A stretch of DNA of 19,046 nt, taken from contig CAZLDQ010000113.1 in NCBI GenBank assembly GCA_964558295.1, positions 1 to 19,046 of the forward strand, given 5' to 3'. Made by a program: the position numbers and the translations under genes. This DNA is from JBDKTH01 sp964558295. GTDB taxonomy: Bacteria; Planctomycetota; Planctomycetia; Pirellulales; Thermoguttaceae. Of the stretch, positions 7,857 through 14,558 are shown piece after piece. Under the pieces are notes generated by a model. That model did no database searches and was not told where the DNA came from. It saw only the letters and a list, made by a program, of their open reading frames with translations. Position 1 is the stretch's first letter. Each line of letters opens with the position of its first letter.

Positions 7857-9814
7857 ATCCACTCCGTTCCCAACCAAGGAATTCCTCCTTGACGACAATA
7901 TTCCGTGACACGCCCGCGTCGGACGCGTCGAGCCAACAGCTCCTCGACCGAGACGCCCGATGGCGCCATGTCCTGCGGCAGATGACCTGCGCCGCCGCGT
8001 TGTTGCCGGTTTTCGTGGCCTGCTACTACATCGCATACAGTCTCCGTTTTGAGGGCCAACTCGGCCCCAGCGAACTACGAAGGTTTACCGCCACGGTCGC
8101 CTACGTCGTCATGTTCAAGGTGGTGTTTTTCGGCTGGTTCGGCGTCTACCGGGGCTGGACACGCTTCGTCACCTTCTACGATCTCGTCGCCCTGGTGCAA
8201 GCCTCGTTCAGCAGTCTCTTGCTGACGATCATGATCGATCGGTTCTTTCTCCTGGTCCACACCATTCCTCGAAGCGTCATCCTCCTCGACTTCGGAGTGA
8301 CGATTGTCGTGGTCGGGGGAATCCGCGCCGCAATCCGCGCAGTGCACGAACGCAACTGGTTGCCCTTCCTCGCATCCGACAAGGTGCCGGCATTCATCGT
8401 CGGCGCCAACGATGCCGGCGAGACCCTCCTGCGCACGATCATCCGCAACGGCCGCCTCACGTACCACGTCGTCGGCTTCCTCGATGACGATGTCCGCCGC
8501 CTCGGCACACGAATCGGCGGGGTACCGGTAATCGGCCGAGTTGACCAAACCTGCATGCTGGCCGAACGCCATGGCGTCCGAGAGGTATTGATCGCAGCGG
8601 ATGCCCTCACCGGACGCCAGGTAAGACAACTCGTCGACCAAGCCCGACGCCATGCGATTCGGGTTACCGTGCTCCCCAGCTATGAACAATTGCTCAAAGG
8701 CAACCTCACGCTTCGCCCCCAACCCGTCTCGATCCACGACATCCTCCGCCGGGAACCCGTGCAACTGGAAATCGATAATCTGCGTGACTGGATCGACCAT
8801 CGCACGCTCCTGGTTACGGGAAGCGCCGGGAGTATCGGTTCGGAAATCTGCCGGCAGTTGCTCAAGTTCGCCCCACGCAAACTGCTCCTGGTCGACCGTT
8901 CCGAGACCGGCCAATTCTTCCTGGAACGCGAGTTGCGAGCCCTGGCGCCCGAAGCGAACCTGGAAGTCTGCATCGCCGATATCCTCGACGAAAACCGAGT
9001 ACGAGCCTTGCTTCGCCAGCACCAGCCGCAGATCATCTTCCATGCGGCCGCCTATAAGCACGTCCCCCTGATGGAGTCTCATCCCGGAGAAGCGGTCAAG
9101 AACATCATCCTGGCCACCCGCCGTTTGGCCGACTTGGCCATGGCACACAAGGTGGAATCCTTCGTGATGATCTCGACCGACAAGGCCGTCAATCCGACCA
9201 GCGTGATGGGCGCATGCAAACGGGCAGCCGAACTCTACGTGCAGTCGCTCACGGAACTGTCCAACTGCCGCTTCATCACGGTCCGCTTCGGTAATGTGCT
9301 CGACTCGGCCGGCAGCGTCGTGCAGGTTTTTCGCCAACAGATTGCCGCCGGCGGACCGGTCACGATTACCGACGAACGGATGGAGCGGTTCTTCATGACA
9401 ATCCCCGATGCGGCCCGCTTGGTCATTCAAGCCGGCATCATTGGCAACAGCGGCGAAATTCTTATGCTCGACATGGGGGAACCGGTCCGAATCGTCGATC
9501 TAGCCTCCGACATGATTCGTCTCTCCGGTCTCGAGGTAGGGCGTGATATCGATATCGAAGTGGTTGGCATGCGGCCAGGGGAAAAGCTAGTCGAAGAACT
9601 CCAGGCGGACGGCGAAACCTATCTCCCCACCCGGCACCCAAAGATCATGATCGCCGACGGGCGACGTTGCGATCCCCATGCGATTCTCGTCGCCGTTGAA
9701 CAACTGCAGGAACTGGCCGATGAAGACCCACAGTTGGTCCTTCAGCACTTGCAGCGGCTCATCCCCGAATACCGGGGCGCGGAACGTCCGAACACACTTC
9801 GCCGCGCAGCGTAA
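7853..9814 (+). CDS. membrane-bound nucleotide-sugar 4,6-dehydratase/epimerase (WbpM/CapD/PglF type)
   Basis: The product should convert a UDP-HexNAc to its 4-keto-6-deoxy form, the first step toward sugars such as QuiNAc, FucNAc or bacillosamine. It has 653 residues. Four N-terminal membrane helices fill about residues 40-160. A first Rossmann fold with GANDAGE starts at Gly184, and the catalytic SDR domain carries GSAGSIG at 323-329. The TDK motif has Lys444. In TSVMGACKR the usual catalytic Tyr is Met452, with Lys456 four residues on; this SMK arrangement is characteristic of the large membrane members of the family, so the Met is not a defect. The start ATG 7853 overlaps the previous stop. 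It is the last plus-strand gene before the convergent protease. The exact sugar is unknown. Confidence 0.92.
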   Translation: MNPLRSQPRNSSLTTIFRDTPASDASSQQLLDRDARWRHVLRQMTCAAALLPVFVACYYIAYSLRFEGQLGPSELRRFTATVAYVVMFKVVFFGWFGVYRGWTRFVTFYDLVALVQASFSSLLLTIMIDRFFLLVHTIPRSVILLDFGVTIVVVGGIRAAIRAVHERNWLPFLASDKVPAFIVGANDAGETLLRTIIRNGRLTYHVVGFLDDDVRRLGTRIGGVPVIGRVDQTCMLAERHGVREVLIAADALTGRQVRQLVDQARRHAIRVTVLPSYEQLLKGNLTLRPQPVSIHDILRREPVQLEIDNLRDWIDHRTLLVTGSAGSIGSEICRQLLKFAPRKLLLVDRSETGQFFLERELRALAPEANLEVCIADILDENRVRALLRQHQPQIIFHAAAYKHVPLMESHPGEAVKNIILATRRLADLAMAHKVESFVMISTDKAVNPTSVMGACKRAAELYVQSLTELSNCRFITVRFGNVLDSAGSVVQVFRQQIAAGGPVTITDERMERFFMTIPDAARLVIQAGIIGNSGEILMLDMGEPVRIVDLASDMIRLSGLEVGRDIDIEVVGMRPGEKLVEELQADGETYLPTRHPKIMIADGRRCDPHAILVAVEQLQELADEDPQLVLQHLQRLIPEYRGAERPNTLRRAA

Positions 9815-9961
9815 GGGCGACCGAAGGGGCTCCTGCCCGGCACAGGCTTCTCGATCGTCGATCTGCGGCGATGCGCAGTGTTGCCGCGATGCGACAACAG
9901 CTTCCCGCGCGAAACCACGCCCCTGCCTGGTCCCATTCTGCCGGCCGCCGAAAGCATTCGC
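9815..9961. other. convergent intergenic gap
   Basis: This 147-base gap lies between the dehydratase stop and the stop of the minus-strand protease. I find only weak 4-5 bp hairpins without T runs, so no terminator can be named for either direction. Confidence 0.4.
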
Positions 9962-12415
9962 CTACCACCAGACGCCGTCCCAGTTCAACACATAATCAAT
10001 CGCCGCAATCTCGTCGCGTTTGTTCTCCTGGCCACCATGAACACGCCCCCATGCAACTCCATAGGCCCAGGCCGCATACTGCAAATCGGCAATCGTGGCG
10101 TCAAGGCCCAGACGTTGATAGAGTGCGCCCTTCGCAGAATCATCGATGACCACCGCGCTCGACTCGCCAACATCTCCGACCGTACCAGTCTCGGCAACTG
10201 CATTTCCCCGATCGAAGAGTCTCGCACGTTTGCTCCCCGTGTCCCAGTCAAACCAGCAAGCTTTCTCATCGGAGCCAACGGCGATGGATCCGGCGGTGTC
10301 GGTGGGTGAGCCCCCCCTACTCCCGCCTGTTGCCACAGCGTTAGCCAATCCCTCGCCGCTCATCACGGAATGTGAATACTCCCCACCAGAAAGCGAAGCC
10401 TCGGACGAATCGACCGTATCGACAACATTTCCCGCGGGACCATCCCAGTCAAGCCGCACCAGACCGCCTCGGCTATCCGCTTTCACGTGCGGACCGGCGT
10501 CTGGAAGAGTCTCATGTTCCGTGCCTTGCGGCTCATCGGCAAAGCGCTGGAAGCTCACCCGCGTCACCGACGTCGTACTGAAGCTGTATTCCACGCCGTT
10601 GATCGTCAACCTGTGCATCGAGCCCACCGTGTGGGTGAATTGGTCGTCTGCGCCGGTGCCGAAGACATAAACCGTGTCCCCGACCTGGGTGACAAGATTC
10701 GTGATCCGCAGGTCAACGTCGTCATTGACCTCCCAGCCCGACACATAGGCGTGCAGGTAAAACGTCTGACCGGCCGAGGCAACCACGTCAATCCGTTCGT
10801 AGTTGCCCGTCGAATAGCTGCCGGCCAAAAACTGCTGATTCGCGTCGAACAGTTCCAAGTCGATGTCGCCCCGCCAATTGGCGAACAGGGCTTCAAAGGT
10901 GACCAGACCTTGCAGGCCGGCGGTGAAGACGAACCACTGCCCATCCCCGCCAATGCGGTTATCAAGGCGTTGTTCTTGTCGAGCCCCGCTCCCATCCGGC
11001 GTCGCGGAACCCGCGTCCAACTGAATGTTGATCGTATAATGCCCCAAACCACCGGACGTTCCCAGGCCAATCGTATACGACTGTCCGGCAACAACCTGTA
11101 GCGACACGGTGTTGCCCGGCGACTCCAAAACGGTCCCTCCTGACGCCAGATCCCAATGGGTCCCCATCGTACCATCGGCGTTCAACGAGAACGTGACCTT
11201 CCCGGTCTGACCAGCCGTGAACGTGAAGTAGTCGTGATCGCCCAATTGCGCAACAACGCCGGAAATCGATCGAGTATCGTGAATCGTGCCAAGCTGGAAG
11301 GCAGCGCTCGCGCTGGATCCGAAATCATCGGCCGGCATGATCGCGTCAAGAGCCCGCTGGATATTCAAACGCAGATACTCTTGATGGGTCACCGCGTCAT
11401 AAATCGTATCGGCCGTATTGCGCATCACCTCGTAGAGCATGTCCTGAGTGATGCTGTGGACTCCCACGAACTCGTATGCCTGACGCAACAGGACACTGGC
11501 TGCCGCCACATATGGGGCGGCCATGCTGGTCCCCGAGAAACGGGCAAAATCGTCGTCGATGCCGTTGCGGTTGCCGAGGTAATCGGGCACGGTGCTTAAC
11601 ACACTGCGTCCGGGGGCGGCAATCGCCAGACTGTGACGCTGCGAGTAGTAACTCAACGACCCATCGTTGTCGACCGACATGACCGGCACAACATGGCTGC
11701 TGGACGCCGGGTAGCTCAAGCCCGACGATTGATAGCTGCTGAAACTGTTCCCTGCCGCAACGGCAATGAACACGCCGTCGGCCTCCAACAGGGCCAGCTC
11801 GTCCTCGATGATCGACCAAGCCGGCTCCGTCACGCCATTCCACGTCGTGCCGAACGAGAGGTTTACGGTCGTGATGGGATTGGCAAACGCATTCAGATGG
11901 GTATGGACCCACTGCAAGGCCTGTTCGACCCATTGAAAACTGCCATTGCCCGAGTCGTCGAACACCCGCAGACTAACCAAGTCGACCCCCGAGGCCACCC
12001 CCGGACACGAACTATCCTGACTGGCAATGATCCCGGCCACGTGCGTTCCGTGCGAGCCGGCGTTCCCATCGTCATACGGATCCGCGTCGTTTTCCGCGAA
12101 GTCGTATCCGCCAACCACCTGATACCCTTCGCCATAGCCACTGCCGAAGGCCGTGTGACGGTAAGCGATTCCCGTATCGATCACCACCACCGTCTGCCCC
12201 GTGCCGTCAAAACCGTAGGTCGCCTGGGCCGTGGCCAATCCGGTCAACACGTCGGCTGCGGCCGATGTCGGGAAGACTGCTGAAACACTCGGCGCAACCG
12301 CAATAGTCTCCAACTCCGAATCGAGGGTCGGACTAGCCGAGAGCAACAGGCGAGGTTCAATGGATTCGAATCGCGCAATGCGACCGACGACGCGGCGCCA
12401 AGGGGACGCTCGCAT
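9962..12415 (-). CDS. secreted subtilisin-family (S8) serine protease with PPC-like domains and LEPR-type N-terminal motif
   Basis: Counted from ATG 12415 the protein has 817 residues. The N-terminus has a basic stretch (SPWRRVVGRIARF) followed by ESIEPRLLLSASP, close to the planctomycete LEPR-XLL signature of large exported proteins. The S8 triad is complete: Asp80 (VVVIDTGI), His125 (GSHGTHVAGI) and Ser297 (FSGTSMAAPYVA), with oxyanion-hole Asn223 (AAGNS). Two beta domains like bacterial pre-peptidase C-terminal (PPC) domains follow, near residues 370-470 (GDHDYFTFTAGQTGKVTF) and 485-575 (GQWFVFTAGLQGLVTF). The rest is a less conserved region ending in AAIDYVLNWDGVWW. It should act outside the cytoplasm. 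It lies opposite to, and inside, the polysaccharide cluster; a functional link is not shown. Confidence 0.9.
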   Translation of the reverse strand: MRASPWRRVVGRIARFESIEPRLLLSASPTLDSELETIAVAPSVSAVFPTSAAADVLTGLATAQATYGFDGTGQTVVVIDTGIAYRHTAFGSGYGEGYQVVGGYDFAENDADPYDDGNAGSHGTHVAGIIASQDSSCPGVASGVDLVSLRVFDDSGNGSFQWVEQALQWVHTHLNAFANPITTVNLSFGTTWNGVTEPAWSIIEDELALLEADGVFIAVAAGNSFSSYQSSGLSYPASSSHVVPVMSVDNDGSLSYYSQRHSLAIAAPGRSVLSTVPDYLGNRNGIDDDFARFSGTSMAAPYVAAASVLLRQAYEFVGVHSITQDMLYEVMRNTADTIYDAVTHQEYLRLNIQRALDAIMPADDFGSSASAAFQLGTIHDTRSISGVVAQLGDHDYFTFTAGQTGKVTFSLNADGTMGTHWDLASGGTVLESPGNTVSLQVVAGQSYTIGLGTSGGLGHYTINIQLDAGSATPDGSGARQEQRLDNRIGGDGQWFVFTAGLQGLVTFEALFANWRGDIDLELFDANQQFLAGSYSTGNYERIDVVASAGQTFYLHAYVSGWEVNDDVDLRITNLVTQVGDTVYVFGTGADDQFTHTVGSMHRLTINGVEYSFSTTSVTRVSFQRFADEPQGTEHETLPDAGPHVKADSRGGLVRLDWDGPAGNVVDTVDSSEASLSGGEYSHSVMSGEGLANAVATGGSRGGSPTDTAGSIAVGSDEKACWFDWDTGSKRARLFDRGNAVAETGTVGDVGESSAVVIDDSAKGALYQRLGLDATIADLQYAAWAYGVAWGRVHGGQENKRDEIAAIDYVLNWDGVWW

Positions 12416-12424
12416 GACGACATG

Positions 12425-12429
12425 CCTCC
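12425..12429 (-). promoter_or_regulatory. ribosome binding site fixing the protease start
   Basis: On the minus strand GGAGG lies nine bases before ATG 12415. The frame opens further upstream at 12481, but translation from there would add 22 residues before the basic and LEPR-like N-terminus. I therefore choose 12415. Confidence 0.55.
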
Positions 12430-12565
12430 GCAAATTGAAGTGGAAGTGGAGCGATGAGTCAATCAAGGGGAAAAGGCTCAAACGGCGCCGCAGCGCTCGC
12501 TTGGTCCAATCCCGGGTGCAAAATCAGGTCAACTTCCCTGCGGCGATCGATGAGACTCCGCCGCG

Positions 12566-12586
12566 ACGTTCGAACGAACGTTTTTT
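12566..12586 (+). terminator. hairpin with T run, terminator-like on the plus strand
   Basis: ACGTTCG at 12566-12572 and CGAACGT at 12575-12581 form a perfect 7-bp stem around AA, followed by five more T. In practice the closing pairs would open to a 4-base loop. It has the form of an intrinsic terminator for plus-strand transcripts, yet no plus-strand gene ends just before it. It could stop transcripts that run antisense through the protease gene, or be a folded part of the protease leader. Confidence 0.4.
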
Positions 12587-12621
12587 GACGGGAATGCTTC
12601 AGGCGTACCCACGCCTGCGAA

Positions 12622-12649
12622 ACTATAGATCACGCTTGTGGGCATGCAA
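12622..12649 (-). promoter_or_regulatory. possible protease promoter
   Basis: Read on the minus strand, TATAGT (12627 down to 12622) matches the -10 consensus at five of six positions. A poor -35, TTGCAT, lies 16 bases upstream. Transcription from here would give about 200 bases of leader containing the hairpin at 12566-12581. Confidence 0.22.
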
Positions 12650-12842
12650 CGAAGAAACGCTCCCACCTGAATCGAGCCCCGATGCAGCGAAGCGCATCCG
12701 GCAACAACCAACGGCAGCGTCTCCTGTCAGCGTAGCCAAATCGCAACAAAGTGGCGACGATTCAACACTCGGCCTGCCACCGTGTGACGAACCGGCCCCA
12801 ATTTGCAGTTGGAATCGCCCCCCCATAAATCCAAGGGAGGGG

Positions 12843-13604
12843 ATGGCTGGCCTTGACACTCCCGGGAGATCCTGCAACACTGTCTCCCTCCTCTCCCCCC
12901 CATCCGGAGAAACTGGCGACGTGTCTCGTTCTGCCCCTCGTCTTGTCGACTGTATCTTCAGACGCCATGGCGACCAGCCTGGCTTGGCTGGCGGTCGAAA
13001 CAACGATGGCGCGGCCAGCCTGCCCGTCCCCCCAAGCCCCCGTCCCCACTACCTCCGAATCAACTTCAGGTCGAGCCACTTGACCAACGGCGTTTACGCC
13101 GCCAGTCGGTGGGTGACAGTGATCGTCCTGGCCAAGCTGGGCACCACCGAGATGATCGGACTGATGCTCTTTGCCCTGGCGATTGCCAACCCCATCTCAA
13201 CGGTCGCCAATCTTGGACTCCGCACCGTGCTGATCACCGATGCCCGACATGAGTATCGGTTTAGAGACTACTTTGGCCTGCGTCTGCTCACCTCGCTGCT
13301 GGCAGTCCCCACCACCGGCCTGCTTGTCCTGCTACTCGGCTACGAATTACGAATGGTGCTGCTGGTCCTCGTGGTAGCCATGGGCAGGTTCTTCGAATCC
13401 CTCAGCGACATCATCTATGGCGTGTTCCAACAACAGGAACGGATGGACTGGATCGCCATCTCCATAATGATCCGAGAGCCAATGATTGTCGCCTTGCTGG
13501 TCTTGGGAGTAGGCCTTACCGGAGACCTGCTTTGGGGGATGCTTGGCCTTCCCCTGATCGCCGGCCTCGTCTTGGTCGGCTACGACCTTCGCAAAGTCAA
13601 CTAG
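12843..13604 (+). CDS. oligosaccharide flippase (Wzx type), N-terminal half ended by an in-frame TAG
   Basis: Wzx proteins flip lipid-linked repeat units across the inner membrane. This half has about six helices. Flippase-like sequence starts near YLRINFRSSHLTNGVYAASRW and runs through MIGLMLFALAIANPI, YFGLRLLTSLLAV and MVLLVLVVAMGRFFESLSD to GLVLVGYDLRKVN, where TAG ends it. A full Wzx has about 12 helices and 430-500 residues. The missing half lies directly downstream in the same frame. ATG 12843 follows a GGGAGGGG run; GTG 12921, with GGAGA ten bases upstream, is the alternative and would shorten an unusually long polar N-terminus. Either the gene is broken or it encodes a half-transporter. 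Confidence 0.75.
   Translation: MAGLDTPGRSCNTVSLLSPPSGETGDVSRSAPRLVDCIFRRHGDQPGLAGGRNNDGAASLPVPPSPRPHYLRINFRSSHLTNGVYAASRWVTVIVLAKLGTTEMIGLMLFALAIANPISTVANLGLRTVLITDARHEYRFRDYFGLRLLTSLLAVPTTGLLVLLLGYELRMVLLVLVVAMGRFFESLSDIIYGVFQQQERMDWIAISIMIREPMIVALLVLGVGLTGDLLWGMLGLPLIAGLVLVGYDLRKVN
13602..13604 (+). other. in-frame amber codon splitting the flippase
   Basis: The TAG follows LRKVN. The same frame then stays open for 32 codons to 13700 and on through the second flippase half to 14423. The stop lies in the loop between the two halves. A C7 run follows closely (from about 13613), but one indel there would put the halves out of frame, so a base substitution explains the layout better. Confidence 0.8.
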
Positions 13605-14423
13605 ATACTCCGCCCCCCCACCTGCCCGCTCGCCACCCAACCGCCCCTTGCCGCAGCACACCACTCCGGGCGACGTGGTAATTTTCTTCTCTTCAAACCG
13701 TTGCGACGTCTAGCCACTCCCGCCGGACTTGTCCTGATCATCATCTCCGTCGCCTTCAATCTCCCCCGCTACTTCATCGAGTACTACCTCGGCGTGCACG
13801 CATTGGGGGTCTTCGGGGCGATAACCAGCCTGACGCTTGCGCCGACCCAGTTGGTGGTTGCCATGGGAAGCGCCATCAGTCCTCGATTGGCCAAGTACTA
13901 TGCGGCGCGAAATCTACGAGCCTTCGGCCGCCTGGTCCTTGGCCAGATGGCGATCCTCGCCGGCATGGGACTTGGCGGCGTCCTGTTCATGGCCGTGTGG
14001 GGACAGACCGTCTTGACCCTTCTGTATGACGCACAGATCGCCGCCCACACGCGTCTGGCCGTCTACCTGATGATTACCGCCGCCCTGTTGGATTTCAACG
14101 CCCCCTTGCACCGCTCCCTGGATGCCATGCGTTGCTTTTGGACCCATGTGGCCGTTCGATTATTCGGCCTTTTGCTCCTGCTAGCCCTCTTGCCTGTGTT
14201 CATTACGACCTGGGGATTGGAAGGCGCAGCCTGGGCAATGATCATTGGCGTGTTGAGTACCACCGCCGCCTACCTCGGCACCGTCGGGTATTGGCTACTT
14301 CGGTCCTCACAGCTAACACCGGCCACGAGCAGCACGCACGACCAGCGGCAGGCGGTCCCCCCGCTCCATACGCCACACAGGCCAACACAAATGTGCACCG
14401 GGCCGAGTCAACACCTCGATTGA
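13605..14423 (+). pseudogene. oligosaccharide flippase (Wzx type), C-terminal half, no good start codon
   Basis: This is the direct in-frame continuation of the flippase half ending at 13604. It begins with a Pro-rich linker, then LATPAGLVLIIISVAFNLPRYFIEYYLG, a typical start of the second half of Wzx proteins. Further helices follow (MAILAGMGLGGVLFMAVWG, LAVYLMITAALLDF, VRLFGLLLLLALLPVFITTW, AAWAMIIGVLSTTAAYLG) and then a polar tail. The only early start is TTG 13701, preceded by a pyrimidine-rich stretch with no Shine-Dalgarno; the first ATG is inside the conserved core. This argues that the half was meant to be translated as part of one protein. A sequencing or assembly error, a recent mutation or stop readthrough are all possible. 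Confidence 0.7.
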
Positions 14424-14448
14424 CATCTCCTTCCGATTCGGCTAGACT
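14420..14448 (+). promoter_or_regulatory. strong sigma-70-type promoter for the amidotransferase operon
   Basis: TTGACA (14420-14425) is a perfect -35. Exactly 17 bases later TAGACT (14443-14448) matches the -10 at four of six positions, including the key first, second and last bases. It lies about 110 bases before the amidotransferase ATG, and its -35 overlaps the flippase stop codon. It is the best promoter match in the window. Confidence 0.55.
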
Positions 14449-14558
14449 CCCGCCTTCCTTTCACGAGCGGCCAGAAAGGCCCCAGATTCCTCAGGGTGCC
14501 CAGACACCTGCGTCCCCGGCGTAGCCATCTCAGACGCAACAGCCAGAAAGCACTGACG

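Larger units (their letters stand above)
12416..12842. other. divergent intergenic region between protease and flippase
   Basis: These 427 bases hold the protease ribosome binding site, a hairpin with a T run (12566-12586) and a possible minus-strand promoter (12622-12649). They end in the purine-rich run AAGGGAGGGG (12833-12842) directly before the flippase ATG. A plus-strand frame stays open through it, but it also overlaps the protease start antisense and shows no domain. Confidence 0.5.

Noticed and set aside
8075..9430. Open frame of 451 codons on the minus strand
   Set aside because: It lies wholly inside the well-supported dehydratase gene on the other strand. It shows no recognisable domain, signal or ribosome binding site and is an antisense shadow of GC-rich coding DNA.
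10146..10670. Plus-strand open frame opposite the protease tail
   Set aside because: Its Ser/Pro/Thr-rich product is what the antisense of the protease gene would give; no motif or ribosome binding site is seen.
12231..12842. Upstream in-frame extension of the flippase half
   Set aside because: It runs antisense over the protease start and gives a low-complexity polar sequence with no homology to flippases.
13605..13640. Frameshift in the C7 run as the cause of the split flippase
   Set aside because: Both halves are in the same frame, so a single indel cannot explain the stop; two compensating indels would be needed.
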